64,000 nt of DNA, taken from NCBI GenBank assembly GCA_021805205.1, contig JAJZFV010000037.1:62001-126000 (forward strand). Reading direction: 5' to 3'. Shown one piece after another: positions 44,514 through 54,358 of this stretch. A program made the translations under genes and the position numbers. Numbering within the stretch: the first letter of the stretch is position 1; every line of letters starts with the position of its first letter. The DNA is from Actinomycetes bacterium (GTDB lineage: Bacteria > Actinomycetota > Acidimicrobiia > Acidimicrobiales > Acidimicrobiaceae). The notes below the pieces were generated by a model that saw nothing but the letters and a program-made list of their open reading frames with translations, was not told the DNA's origin and ran no database searches.

Positions 44514-45158
44514 ATGTCCTACTACGAAGAAGGACCCGAAAAGACCTCTGATGACATCGTTTCGATCTTAGACCGCCTTGAAGTATTGATACTAAATGCG
44601 AAGGCGATTCCGCTCTCCGCTTCGGTCATGGTTCCCCGTGATGAAGTTGTCTATCTGATTCGATTAGCAAAGGAAAATCTTCCCGCCGAGATGGCGGAGG
44701 CTAATTGGATCAAAAAAGAGCAGGATAAGTACTTGGAAAGAGTTCAGTATGAGGCTAATGAGATCATGGACGAAGCTCGCCGACAGGCCGAATTGATGGT
44801 TTCTAAGCAAGAGATTGTACGTCGGGCTCAAAGTTACGCAAATGGAATTACCGTAAGGGCACGAGAGGAGGCCTCTCGGTTTCGTGTGGAGGCGGAAAAT
44901 TACGCCGATCAAAAATTAGCGGAGTTAGAGATTGCGCTATCGAATATCGCTCGATCGGTAAAGGCTGGGAGGGATCGTCTGTCACAGAATATCGTTCCAC
45001 TTGAAATTCCTCGGAGTGACGGCGAGGGTGAATTTCGTCAAGACGACGATCTCTTTGATGGCTCTCTCGGCAAAGAGATGGAGCGAACTGACTCTACTAG
45101 AGGACGGCGCTCTGGCAGGGGGCAAGTCCCCTATGACGACTTCGATGAGGATTTTTGA
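44514..45158 (+). CDS. SepIVA-like coiled-coil protein
   Basis: This 214-residue protein has an N-terminal DivIVA-like part (ILDRLEVLILNAK, VPRDEVVYLIRLAKENLP). A long charged coiled coil follows (about residues 66-150), then an acidic, arginine-ending tail. This matches SepIVA of mycobacteria, which acts in envelope growth and septation and sits next to the DUF177, rpmF, rnc, mutM, smc set. Here the same neighbours follow. The ATG has GGAGG upstream. The distinction from other DivIVA/ATP-synthase-b-like coiled coils rests mainly on gene order. Confidence 0.75.
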   Translation: MSYYEEGPEKTSDDIVSILDRLEVLILNAKAIPLSASVMVPRDEVVYLIRLAKENLPAEMAEANWIKKEQDKYLERVQYEANEIMDEARRQAELMVSKQEIVRRAQSYANGITVRAREEASRFRVEAENYADQKLAELEIALSNIARSVKAGRDRLSQNIVPLEIPRSDGEGEFRQDDDLFDGSLGKEMERTDSTRGRRSGRGQVPYDDFDEDF

Positions 45159-45220
45159 TTATAAAGGGTAGAATCATCTCCCCTACTCAAGTGCATTTTA
45201 ATTGAAGATACTTAGGATTT

Positions 45221-45721
45221 ATGATGACTAAAGCATTTCGCGTCTCAGTTACCAAGCTGCTCCACCGTCCGGAGTTGATAATCGATCTAGATCTAATAGG
45301 CTCGATTGAGGATATGTTTGTCTCTTCTGCCAGAGTGCCAGATGGTGCTGAAGTCCATCTAGTTGGAAGATTAGAGGCTGCTCATCCAGGGATCTTATTC
45401 ACCGGTAAGGCACAAGTTGAGATAGTAACTGAGTGTCGTCGGTGTCTAACTGAAACGAGTGAAGAGCTCCAAGTCGAGATTAGGGAGCTGTTCTTAGAGG
45501 ACGGCGATGAAGAGGAGAGCTATCCACTCGAAGGCGAATTTGTCGACCTCACTGAGATGGCTCGCGACTCAATCGTCTTGTCCCTTCCGGCTGCTCCACT
45601 TTGTCGGCCAGATTGCAAAGGGATCTGCCAGTATTGCGGAGGCAATCGTAATGAGGTCGACTGTCATCACGATGACGATGGCATCGATCCAAGGTTCAAG
45701 GTCTTGGATCGACTGAAGTAG
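45221..45721 (+). CDS. DUF177 (YceD) family protein
   Basis: This 166-residue YceD protein has the family beta-rich start and CRRCL. The acidic middle is typical. The C-terminus bears CRPDCKGICQYCG plus a final CHH stretch, a set of up to six Cys that could bind zinc. YceD supports ribosomal RNA or 50S assembly and is coupled to rpmF in many bacteria, as here. It is followed by rpmF after a 186-base gap with a paired leader (TAGCCGA ... TCGGCTA, 25-base loop). Confidence 0.9.
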   Translation: MMTKAFRVSVTKLLHRPELIIDLDLIGSIEDMFVSSARVPDGAEVHLVGRLEAAHPGILFTGKAQVEIVTECRRCLTETSEELQVEIRELFLEDGDEEESYPLEGEFVDLTEMARDSIVLSLPAAPLCRPDCKGICQYCGGNRNEVDCHHDDDGIDPRFKVLDRLK

Positions 45722-45907
45722 TTGACTTTTAGTTGAATTACATTGGCGAAATTTAGGGCCGAAACCGTGAAGATCGCTAATAGAATCATGTGGGCATATT
45801 TTTAGCCGATCAATAAGGTCCACATATTGGAAGCTCGGCTAGAAGTATTAAGTGGTTTGCACTGGTAGCATTACCTAGTTGCGTAAATAGCAGAGAGAAT
45901 AATTGAG

Positions 45908-46087
45908 ATGGCAGTACCTAAGCGTAAGACTTCTAAGAGCAAGAGCCGTAGCCACCAATCTACATCTTGGGTCTTGAATGCCCCTTCCAAGAGCAGTTGC
46001 CCACAGTGCAACTTCGCAAAGCGACCACACCACGTTTGTCCAAACTGCGGTTGGTACCACGGACGTCAAGCCATCGAGGTTAGGTAG
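45908..46087 (+). CDS. rpmF: 50S ribosomal protein L32
   Basis: This 59-residue ribosomal protein starts AVPKRKTSKSKSR, an L32 hallmark. It contains CPQC (Cys31, Cys34) and CPNC (Cys44, Cys47), the zinc-binding pairs. It was found by reading the frame directly because it is short. The ATG follows a purine-rich stretch (AGAGAG). The TAG is two bases ahead of the plsX TTG start, so the two are probably coupled. Confidence 0.96.
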   Translation: MAVPKRKTSKSKSRSHQSTSWVLNAPSKSSCPQCNFAKRPHHVCPNCGWYHGRQAIEVR

Positions 46088-46089
46088 CC

Positions 46090-47067
46090 TTGCTGCCCTT
46101 GGCGCTAGACGTCATGGGCGGCGACAATGCCCCTGACGTCGTCATAGAGGGCGCTAGGCGCGCCAAAGAAGAGCTGGACGCTCCTTTGATCCTTGTTGGA
46201 ACTGAGGCAGTCGTTGCTCCCCTTGCTAATGAAGGCTTCGAGATCGAAGTAGCGAGTGAAGTAATTGAAATGCACGATGACCCTGCTTCGTCAGTGAGAA
46301 CCAAGAGGGACTCCTCTCTGGTGAGGTGTGCCGAACTCGTGAAAGAGGGTCGGGCTTCATCTATGATCTCAGCGGGAAATACCGGCGCCACGATGGCATC
46401 GGCACTGCTGAAGATGGGACGCTTGCCCAAGGTTGCTAGACCAGCGATTGCTACCGTTATCCCGGTTCCTGGTTCTACTCCCACCGTAGTTATAGACTCG
46501 GGTGCAAACTCGGAGGTTCAACCGCAATGGTTGGTTCAATTCGGTGAGATGGGATCGGTATACTCCAACGAACTCTTCGGGATCGACTCTCCCCGTGTCG
46601 GTATCCTAAGCATCGGAGAAGAGAAGGGGAAGGGAAACAGCCTTGTAAAAGAGGCCTGGTCCCTTCTAGATGCCTCGCCTAATATCAACTTCATCGGCAA
46701 CGTCGAGGGTCGCGATGTAATGAGTGCCAACGTCGATGTCGTAGTCTGTGATGGCTTCGTTGGTAACATCGTACTCAAGACTCTCGAGGGAGCGATGAGA
46801 ACCCTCGCGAAGTCTATATTTGAGTCTCTGGCGGCAGGAGAAAACGGCGCCGAAGTGGTTGACCTAGCTTTACCAAAGCTGCTTCCACTCTTGGATGAGC
46901 TAAACCCCGATACCTATGGTGGAGCCATGCTCCTAGGCGTTAACGGAATCTGTGTAATATCGCACGGCTCCTCTTCGTCGACTGCAATCTATAACGCTAT
47001 TGCAATGTCAATGAAGTTGGCTAAGGACGGTCTTGCAGATAAGATTGCCGCTACGGTTACTAAGTAG
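46090..47067 (+). CDS. plsX: phosphate acyltransferase
   Basis: This 325-residue enzyme makes acyl-phosphate from acyl-ACP, feeding PlsY. The N-terminal LDVMGGDNAP is the PlsX signature. GNTGATMASALL and GVLVCDGFVGN-type blocks (here DVVVCDGFVGNIVLKT) follow. The TTG start is preceded by GAGGTTAGG. It sits between rpmF and acpP, the usual order. Together with the upstream DAK2/FakA-like protein it links fatty acids to phospholipid synthesis. Confidence 0.95.
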   Translation: MLPLALDVMGGDNAPDVVIEGARRAKEELDAPLILVGTEAVVAPLANEGFEIEVASEVIEMHDDPASSVRTKRDSSLVRCAELVKEGRASSMISAGNTGATMASALLKMGRLPKVARPAIATVIPVPGSTPTVVIDSGANSEVQPQWLVQFGEMGSVYSNELFGIDSPRVGILSIGEEKGKGNSLVKEAWSLLDASPNINFIGNVEGRDVMSANVDVVVCDGFVGNIVLKTLEGAMRTLAKSIFESLAAGENGAEVVDLALPKLLPLLDELNPDTYGGAMLLGVNGICVISHGSSSSTAIYNAIAMSMKLAKDGLADKIAATVTK

Positions 47068-47130
47068 CGTTCGAAGTTTTATCTAAATTATTCTTTCAAT
47101 CATCCCTTTCGATCTAGGAGATTTTACAAA

Positions 47131-47412
47131 GTGGCTAAGACGTACGAGACCAAAGCAGCGATCTTTGAGGCAATTCAAAATCACCTCGCTGACATCCTCG
47201 AGATCGATCCATCCAGCGTCAACATTAGCTACTCATTCACCGATGATTTAAGTGCCGACTCCCTTGCCTTGATTGAATTAGTCGAGGCGATGGAGGATGA
47301 GTTCTCTACCCCAGCTAATACATTTCGCATTGAGGACGAGGACCTAGAGGATTTGAAGACTGTCTCGGACGCAGTTGACTACATTGCCGAGAAACTCGGT
47401 GTCCAAGCTTAA
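47131..47412 (+). CDS. acpP: acyl carrier protein
   Basis: This 93-residue acyl carrier protein carries the 4'-phosphopantetheine site at Ser44 in the DSLALIEL motif. It is acidic throughout with an EDEDLEDLKT helix after the site. The GTG start has AGGAG nine bases upstream. It lies between plsX and rnc, as in the common lipid/rRNA cluster. Confidence 0.96.
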   Translation: MAKTYETKAAIFEAIQNHLADILEIDPSSVNISYSFTDDLSADSLALIELVEAMEDEFSTPANTFRIEDEDLEDLKTVSDAVDYIAEKLGVQA

Positions 47413-47503
47413 CTCTAAGCAAGGCGCGATGGAACCCTTCCCGAAAGTTGTCGTTGTGATAGATATCCTTCTAGCGGCACCGTATTCTAGTAAGGCAAGA
47501 TAG

Positions 47504-48253
47504 ATGGCTAAGGGTCGAGCCAACGTCGATCTATCTACCGTAGGAAGCGATCTCCCTGACGTCTTGGTCCTACTTAGCTCCCTGACATCGGGGGGAAAGA
47601 GTTCGCTCGAGGATTTGTATGTGGAGCTTCCGCACTTAAAGGAGGCGTTGACCCATAGATCCTTCACCCTTGAGAATCAGGGCTTCCCCGACAATGAACG
47701 CCTTGAATTTTTGGGAGACTCGATACTAGCGGCCTATGTTTCGCGGCGTCTTTTTATAGAGTTTCCGGAGTTTGACGAAGGTGGTTTGACCATTGGAAGG
47801 GCAAACCTGGTCAACACCGATGTTCTAGCTCAACTTGCTCGCCAACTCAACATTGGAGACTATCTCACTTTGGGGGTTGGGGAGGAGTCGAGCGGCGGTC
47901 GCAGCAAGCGTACGATTTTGGCGGGTGCCTTCGAGGCGATCGTAGCAACCGTATTTCTTGACCTCGGTGACGAGAGAGCGATGGAGTTTGTCGATCGTTG
48001 CCTCTTGGTAAACATCGGAAAGATTGAGATAGTTGAGAGTCGGCTGGACCCCAAGAGTGAACTTCAGATTCACCAAGCTCGCCTCGGAAATCCAGTACCA
48101 AAGTATCATGTCACTTCAAGTGGCCCCGACCACATGCCTTCCTTTATCGCCGAAGTTGTGATCGATGGAAGGGTCTTTTCTGGAGAGGGTCCTTCCAAGA
48201 AAGAGGCGGAGCAAAGGGCTGCACTTGAGGCACTTAGTGGACTCAATAGTTGA
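47504..48253 (+). CDS. rnc: ribonuclease III
   Basis: This 249-residue double-stranded RNA endonuclease carries the signature NERLEFLGDSIL near residue 65. The second acidic cluster is in KRTILAGAFEAIVATVFLD near residue 145. A C-terminal dsRBD begins near 180 and ends in SKKEAEQRAALEAL. The first 25 residues are an N-terminal extension. It would process rRNA precursors and structured mRNAs. It is in the actinobacterial order between acpP and mutM; a 252-base gap separates it from mutM. Confidence 0.96.
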   Translation: MAKGRANVDLSTVGSDLPDVLVLLSSLTSGGKSSLEDLYVELPHLKEALTHRSFTLENQGFPDNERLEFLGDSILAAYVSRRLFIEFPEFDEGGLTIGRANLVNTDVLAQLARQLNIGDYLTLGVGEESSGGRSKRTILAGAFEAIVATVFLDLGDERAMEFVDRCLLVNIGKIEIVESRLDPKSELQIHQARLGNPVPKYHVTSSGPDHMPSFIAEVVIDGRVFSGEGPSKKEAEQRAALEALSGLNS

Positions 48254-48505
48254 CTCTGATATAGCTAAAGTTCGATGGCTTCGATCGGTTATGTGCGGTG
48301 GCGAAATGGTTGGTAAAACTCTTTATGGAGATTGGCGGTTCGATCTCTGGCTTAGAGACATTGATCTTCTGCTTTGATGTTACGTCGTGCAAGATCAAGC
48401 AGAAATAGATATTGCCCTATCATTTGCTCTTCGTCAGTGGGTGGGGGCAATTGCCATCTAGTCTTATTAGAACTCCATTTTTGGTTGATTAGAGGGTTTT
48501 GATTC

Positions 48506-49519
48506 GTGCCAGAGCTTCCTGAAGTTGAGACTTTAGCTAGAGGAATCGAGAGGGTCATCGTTGGTAAGAAGATCGAGGATGTCTATGTCGGCTCAGATCG
48601 AATCATTCGCGACTGTAATTCGAAGGACTTTTTCACATCAGCGATCTTGGGGTGCGTAGTCGAGGCGGTTGGCCGCTATGCCAAGTATTTGATAGTCACC
48701 TTGTCCGCAAAGGATCGCCGTCTTTTTCTAATAATGCATATGGGCATGTCGGGACAATTGCGGTCATCGCTTCTGACCGGTGAGGAGTTGCTCTTCGATC
48801 GCCACAGCCACTTGCGTTTAGGTTTCGATGACTCAAGTCTCCTTGCCTTCTATGATCCTCGCACCTTCGGTCGAGCCTTTGTCGACTTTGAGTACGATCT
48901 TCGCCTCAAACGCCCCCGATCTCTGGCGAAGCTGGGTCCCGATGCCCTAGAGGCCAATGAGCCACTTGAAAGGTTGCTAAGCGGCCGCGAGCGAAGAACG
49001 ATGCCAATTAAATTCCAACTTCTGGATCAGTCGCTCATCGGTGGAATTGGAAATATGTACGGCGATGAAGTGCTCTTTCATGCCGGAATTAACCCCTTTG
49101 TTACATTTGGGGATTTGAGTCCGGATGAGATAGGGCGGTTACGTGTGGCAATCAAGGCGATCTTATCCAAGGCGATTGAGTTGCGCGGTTCGTCTCTCGT
49201 CGATAGAGGGTATCGTGACGTTGCTGGCGAGCTCGGTGGGTATCAGATGCTTCATAACGTCTATGCTCGAGCCGGTAAGAGCTGTAACAGGTGCGACGCA
49301 ACTATTGAACGGGTGGTGATGAAGGGGCGATCGACCTTCTTCTGCCCAGGTTGTCAAGGTTCTGGCGAACTTACTCCTATAGATAGCCAAAGGCTTTCTC
49401 GGCCAATTGAGCGCTCTGCAAATCACATCGATATCGACTACATGACGGTTAGCCCAATCAATCTTGATGATGGCCGATCCTTCGGATCTGTATTCAGCTC
49501 AGCTGAGGCTAATAGGTAA
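48506..49519 (+). CDS. mutM: formamidopyrimidine-DNA glycosylase
   Basis: This 337-residue DNA glycosylase/AP lyase removes 8-oxoguanine and FaPy. After initiator removal the catalytic Pro1-Glu2 lie in PELPEVETLARG. The core motif IGGIGNMYGDEVLF is present. The C-terminal zinc finger CNRCDATIERVVMKGRSTFFCPGCQ is complete, with four Cys. About 60 residues beyond the finger are an extra tail not seen in most MutM proteins. GTG start. It is followed by smc after 14 bases. Confidence 0.95.
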   Translation: MPELPEVETLARGIERVIVGKKIEDVYVGSDRIIRDCNSKDFFTSAILGCVVEAVGRYAKYLIVTLSAKDRRLFLIMHMGMSGQLRSSLLTGEELLFDRHSHLRLGFDDSSLLAFYDPRTFGRAFVDFEYDLRLKRPRSLAKLGPDALEANEPLERLLSGRERRTMPIKFQLLDQSLIGGIGNMYGDEVLFHAGINPFVTFGDLSPDEIGRLRVAIKAILSKAIELRGSSLVDRGYRDVAGELGGYQMLHNVYARAGKSCNRCDATIERVVMKGRSTFFCPGCQGSGELTPIDSQRLSRPIERSANHIDIDYMTVSPINLDDGRSFGSVFSSAEANR

Positions 49520-49533
49520 GGTGCCAATTCGAT

Positions 49534-52500
49534 ATGTTTCTTCGTTCCCTCGCCATTAAAGGATTTAAGTCTTTTGCCAACCCAACAACTATCGAATTCT
49601 CGCGCGGTATCAACGTCGTTGTTGGCCCTAACGGCTCCGGTAAATCTAATATCGTTGATGCGATTAGCTGGACCTTAGGCACTCAGACGCCAAAGTCACT
49701 TCGTTCTTCCAAGATGGAAGATGTCATCTATGGAGGGGGCGACGGCCGAAGCGGGGCAAAGAGCGCGCGGGTAACCATGATCATCGATAACGGCGACGGT
49801 CAGATTCCAATCGACTTTGCCGAAGTTGGGGTGAGTAGATTCTTAGCTCGGGGAGGCGACTCTGGCTATGAATTGAATGGTAAGGATGTTCGCCTCATCG
49901 ATGTTAGTGAACTACTAGCAGATGCATCCATCGGCAAGGGACAGCACATTATTATCTCTCAAGGAAACCTCGATGAGATCTTAGATGCTAAGCCCGCCGA
50001 GCGTCGTGCAATCATCGAAGACGCAAGTGGAATCGCCAAGTATCGACGGCGCCAGGAGAGAACGATGAGGCGTCTTCTTTTGGTCGAAGAAGAGGCTAAT
50101 AAGGCAAGCGAGGTCGCTCGCGAACTGCAAAAGCGAATTCGACCACTTGAGCGGCAGGCAAAGGCGGCCAAGCGCCACGTCGATCTCAACGATGAGATCG
50201 CTCAACTACGGGCTTATATCCTCGGTTCCACCTACCGAGAGCAGCTAGAGCTCAGTCAAGGTGGAGCTCAAATCGAAGAGGAGCTCGTCGAAAAGATCAT
50301 GGATATCGAGGCCAAACGAGCAAGTAATACTTTGGAGCTTGCGCGTCTCGACGCCCAACTGCAATCATTTGATGACTCTCGCCACATGAGTTCGATATCT
50401 CGCCTAGAGGCGGTTAGAGGCGAATTGAACGTTGCCGTAGCGATCTCTGCCGAGAGGCAGAGGGCCCTCGGCGATAGGGTCAAGGTCTTGCTCGACGACT
50501 CCAAGGTCAAAGAGGCCAAGAGGAGCCTCGAAGTATTGATTCGATCTCGTGATGAGATCGAAAGAGAGGTAGTAAGTGTTGAGCCGCTCTTGGCTGATCT
50601 TGAAACTCGCGAAAGGGAAGTTCAAAGTTCGTCGAGGGAGGTGAACCTTGATTCTATCGCGCAGGTCGAGGCAAAAGAGAGCGAACTTTCAACCAACGCT
50701 AATCGACTCTTTACTGAGCTAACAAATCAAAAAGCCAAGGTTGGGCAGCTAATATCGCGCCAAGGTGACTTTGTAAAGGCAAAGGAGAGGAGTCAGTCCC
50801 TGCTGGTACAGATGGAGGCGAAGATGGCTACCTCCAAGGCGCAATTCGAGCAAAAGTCGATGCAATTAAATCAAGATGAGGCGCTCCTAGAGCAGTTGCT
50901 ACCGAAGCTTGAGAGTGCCGGAAAAGAGCTTGAGGCCTCTGAACTGGACCTTGCGAATCTTAACGGCGCCCGTGGCGAACGGCTAGGTGTTGTAAAGACT
51001 CTTACTCAGGCGATCGAAGAACTTCACTCTCGCTCTGCCCTTCGCCATATCAAGAAGAGTCCATCGCCTATTGGGGTAGTGGCAGAGTTGATTGAGATCG
51101 TGCCTAGCTATGAAAAGGCTGTCTTAGCTGCTTTGGGACGCTTTGCAAATGGTGTCGTATCATCTAGTCGCGGTGGCGCATTGGATAACTTCCTTGAGAT
51201 CAGGGGTGGCTACGAGAGAAGCGTATCTATCTCTAGAGGGCCAATAGCACCGAGGAGGGGTGAGGGGAAAAGTTTTCTTCCGAAGGTGAGTAGCTTCATC
51301 ACGTATATTCATGGTGAGATTGAAGAAGTTCTCCTATCCCTTCTCGACCAAGTCTATGTCGCTGAAACAATTGAGGATGCTGAGGCTGCAACGCGTAGTG
51401 ACCCCAACTTGGTGGTGGTTACATTGGATGGCGCTGTTGTAACGAGCTACTCCTTCGAATCGTTTCAGGGCGAATCTGCGGCCTCTAGGAGGGCCCTAGA
51501 AGAGGCGCGTGAGTCCTTAGCTGAGATCGAGAACGAACTTGGTCGCCTTCGCTCTGTACGGGAGGCTCAATCGAAAGAGATTGTGTCACTCAGGGAGCGA
51601 AGAAGGTCTCTCGAGGCTTCGACTAGCAGGCTAAAGAGTGAAGTTACGCAGTTTTCAAGTGAGCAGAGTCGCTTTGAAGAAGAGAAGGATCGCTTGGAGC
51701 ACGAGATTGAAAGTGCCAAAGTCTCGCTGGAATCGCTAGCTGATAGCCTTGAGGAGGCTCGACTGCGCCTAGCACCACTAGAGGCCGAACATCGTGGCGT
51801 CTCTGAAGAGTTGATAGAGGTTCGGGCGACTCTTTCGAATATGCGTAAAGAGATGGGAGAGCTATCTAGAAGGCGTGCCGGCCTTCGCCAAGAGCGTTCC
51901 CAACTAGAAGTGCGGATGGCCCGCCTTCAAGAGCGGTATCGCAAAGTTGTGAGCGATATTGAACATACCCGAGAGCAGATTGAGGCTCTTACCGAGAGAT
52001 TTAATGAGGATCAGATCGAGGGCGATCGCCTACGAGCCCAAGTAAGCGAGATTGAACAGATTCGGATCAAGGCCCTCGAGAAGGTATCTGAAGTAGATTC
52101 GCTCCTGGAGATAATCCGGACGGAACAGAGAAAGATACTCGGGGACCAAGATGCAACTACTCGAGCGGCTAGCGCACTTAGATCTTCGATCGATCAACTC
52201 TCTTTTGAGAGGGGTGTGACCCAAGATGAGCTCGCCAAGTTGCGCAGTGATCGTCAGAGCGCGACCATTCGCCTAGCGGTTCTAGAAGAGCGGATCTTGC
52301 GCGAACTAGAGCTCTCGCCTGAAGTGGCGATGTCGATCCCGATACTCGCAGGGATAAAGGAGGACGAGGCAGCTCAAGCTTTGACCCAGCGGGAGAAAGA
52401 ATTAGGTGAGCTTGGCCCCATAAACCACCTTGCGGCGATGGAGGTAGTTGAGCTTCAAGAACAGGCGCGTTTCATGACAGAGCAGCTCAAGGATATCAAC

Positions 52501-53028
52501 GCCAGCCGAAGTGAGTTGAAGTCGATCTCAAAGTCGATAGATGCCGAGATGCGTAGCGTCTTCATGGAAGCCTTTACAGATATCAATGGACACTTTGATT
52601 CGCTCTTCAAACTTCTCTTCCCCGGTGGAGGAGCGAGGATCCTTCTATCAGATCCAGACTCTCCCTTAGATTCGGGCCTCGACTTCGATATTTCGATACC
52701 TGGAAAAGCACTAAGGAGAATTCCGCTCTTATCTGGTGGGGAAAGATCTCTGGTGGCACTTGCATTTTTATTTGCAGTCTTTTCTTCACGACCTTCTCCC
52801 TTTTACGTCCTTGATGAGGTGGAGGCGGCGCTAGACGATTTGAATCTATCCAGGCTATTGGTGATGCTTTCAGCATTTGGGGAGAAGTCTCAGCTCATCA
52901 TCGTCTCTCACCAAAAGAGAACCATGGAGATCGCTCAACGACTCATTGGAGTATCGATGGCAAAGGACGGAATCTCTAAGGTTCTGGTGGAACGTCTAGA
53001 AGATCGACAGCTGACCTTGGCGAACTAG
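49534..53028 (+). CDS. smc: chromosome partition protein Smc
   Basis: This 1164-residue SMC ATPase condenses and segregates the chromosome. The N-terminal Walker A GPNGSGKSNIV begins near residue 32. Two long coiled coils flank a hinge at about 510-660 (YEKAVLAALG ... FLEIRGG). The C-terminal signature LSGGERSLVALAF and Walker B YVLDEVEAALDD complete the head. No scpA or scpB gene is in the window. ATG start; mutM and ftsY flank it in the usual actinobacterial order. Confidence 0.97.
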   Translation: MFLRSLAIKGFKSFANPTTIEFSRGINVVVGPNGSGKSNIVDAISWTLGTQTPKSLRSSKMEDVIYGGGDGRSGAKSARVTMIIDNGDGQIPIDFAEVGVSRFLARGGDSGYELNGKDVRLIDVSELLADASIGKGQHIIISQGNLDEILDAKPAERRAIIEDASGIAKYRRRQERTMRRLLLVEEEANKASEVARELQKRIRPLERQAKAAKRHVDLNDEIAQLRAYILGSTYREQLELSQGGAQIEEELVEKIMDIEAKRASNTLELARLDAQLQSFDDSRHMSSISRLEAVRGELNVAVAISAERQRALGDRVKVLLDDSKVKEAKRSLEVLIRSRDEIEREVVSVEPLLADLETREREVQSSSREVNLDSIAQVEAKESELSTNANRLFTELTNQKAKVGQLISRQGDFVKAKERSQSLLVQMEAKMATSKAQFEQKSMQLNQDEALLEQLLPKLESAGKELEASELDLANLNGARGERLGVVKTLTQAIEELHSRSALRHIKKSPSPIGVVAELIEIVPSYEKAVLAALGRFANGVVSSSRGGALDNFLEIRGGYERSVSISRGPIAPRRGEGKSFLPKVSSFITYIHGEIEEVLLSLLDQVYVAETIEDAEAATRSDPNLVVVTLDGAVVTSYSFESFQGESAASRRALEEARESLAEIENELGRLRSVREAQSKEIVSLRERRRSLEASTSRLKSEVTQFSSEQSRFEEEKDRLEHEIESAKVSLESLADSLEEARLRLAPLEAEHRGVSEELIEVRATLSNMRKEMGELSRRRAGLRQERSQLEVRMARLQERYRKVVSDIEHTREQIEALTERFNEDQIEGDRLRAQVSEIEQIRIKALEKVSEVDSLLEIIRTEQRKILGDQDATTRAASALRSSIDQLSFERGVTQDELAKLRSDRQSATIRLAVLEERILRELELSPEVAMSIPILAGIKEDEAAQALTQREKELGELGPINHLAAMEVVELQEQARFMTEQLKDINASRSELKSISKSIDAEMRSVFMEAFTDINGHFDSLFKLLFPGGGARILLSDPDSPLDSGLDFDISIPGKALRRIPLLSGGERSLVALAFLFAVFSSRPSPFYVLDEVEAALDDLNLSRLLVMLSAFGEKSQLIIVSHQKRTMEIAQRLIGVSMAKDGISKVLVERLEDRQLTLAN

Positions 53029-53101
53029 GTGATTGGCGAATCGGCTCTAGCCAAATCCCCACTTCTGAACCTTCGGCACCGCATTGCTATGCTGGATCGT
53101 G

Positions 53102-54358
53102 ATGGAAACAGTCATAATTATCGTTGTTTTGCTCCTCGTCTTAGGGGGCGGCTTTTTTTTCGTAAGTAGTAGTAGCAAAAAGAAGAAGTCAGCCTCTTTA
53201 GGCACTGAGTTGGGCGGGGGGCGAGAGGCCCCGAGTCCAGGAAGTCTTACCGAGGAAGATTCAGCTGGTCCAACTGGCAAGGGTGTGCTCACTGAACCGA
53301 TTACACCAAGTGGCGCCAAGCCCTTAGATGAAGCCCCTTCGAGCACAAGAGGCGAACTCCTCGAAGCTCAAGGCGATGACTTGACACTTGCCGGCGCAGC
53401 AGGCGAGGTAGATGGCGATGGTGTCGAGGCACAGAGGAGCCTTTACGTAGCGCAAGCTCCGAGTTCAGATCTCAATGGCGCGCTAGCTAGAACCAAGGGC
53501 GGGATCGGCTCCAAGTTGAGTGGCCTCTTTAAGCGTACTGCCATCGACGAATCGTTTTACGAGGAGTTGGAAGAGGCCCTGATCCTCTCCGACGTAGGTG
53601 TTGAAGTGACCATGAAGATCGTGGAAGATGCAAAGAATATCATCCGCGAACGAAAGGTTAAAGACCCAGCCGCAGCTCTCGATGCCATCCGTGAAGCGAT
53701 GGCGATGGTCATGTCTAAGCGAGATCGTAGCCTCCACGCCTCTCTTGGCCCGGCAACGGTATGGCTATTCGTCGGAGTAAACGGAGTTGGAAAGACGACC
53801 ACTATTGGAAAGGTGGCAAATCGATACTCTGATAAAAAGCTGCTCTTAGCGGCGGGCGATACCTTCAGGGCGGCTGCCTCGGATCAGTTGACGATCTGGG
53901 CCGATCGAGCCTCGGTTCCAGTGGTTCAAGGTACACCTGGTGCCGATCCATCTAGTGTAATCTTTGACGCCATCTCTAGCGGAAGGGCTCGCGGAAGTGA
54001 GTTGATCCTCTGTGATACCGCGGGACGCCTTCAAAATAAGACAAACCTGATTGAAGAGTTGAAGAAGATATACCGTACGGTTGAAAAGGCCGAAGGAATT
54101 TTGGGTGAAGTTCTGCTGGTTCTAGATGCAACTACAGGTCAAAATGGCCTATCGCAGGCCAAGATATTTTCAGAGGCAGTGGGAGTAACCGGAGTGGTTC
54201 TAACCAAGTTGGATGGATCAGCCAAGGGTGGAATTGCATTTGCGATAGAAGAGACCTTGAATATTCCGGTCAAGCTGGTAGGAGTTGGAGAGGCGATCGG
54301 GGATTTGATCGACTTTGATCCAGTTGCATACGTCGAGTCTCTTACGCAAGTGGAGTGA
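53102..54358 (+). CDS. ftsY: signal recognition particle receptor
   Basis: This 418-residue SRP receptor GTPase delivers ribosome-nascent chains to the membrane. It starts with a membrane segment (VIIIVVLLLVLGGGFFFV). A long acidic low-complexity linker (about 25-120) and the NG domain follow: G1 GVNGVGKTTT, G3 DTAGR, G4 TKLDG and the closing GVGE. The ATG at 53102 is preferred; the frame is open to 53084. It closes the smc block. Confidence 0.96.
   Translation: METVIIIVVLLLVLGGGFFFVSSSSKKKKSASLGTELGGGREAPSPGSLTEEDSAGPTGKGVLTEPITPSGAKPLDEAPSSTRGELLEAQGDDLTLAGAAGEVDGDGVEAQRSLYVAQAPSSDLNGALARTKGGIGSKLSGLFKRTAIDESFYEELEEALILSDVGVEVTMKIVEDAKNIIRERKVKDPAAALDAIREAMAMVMSKRDRSLHASLGPATVWLFVGVNGVGKTTTIGKVANRYSDKKLLLAAGDTFRAAASDQLTIWADRASVPVVQGTPGADPSSVIFDAISSGRARGSELILCDTAGRLQNKTNLIEELKKIYRTVEKAEGILGEVLLVLDATTGQNGLSQAKIFSEAVGVTGVVLTKLDGSAKGGIAFAIEETLNIPVKLVGVGEAIGDLIDFDPVAYVESLTQVE

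Noticed and set aside
48290-48365. tRNA-like stretch with GGTTCGATCT
   Set aside because: The T-arm-like motif lacks a matching five-base stem and no acceptor stem can be formed, so no tRNA is called.
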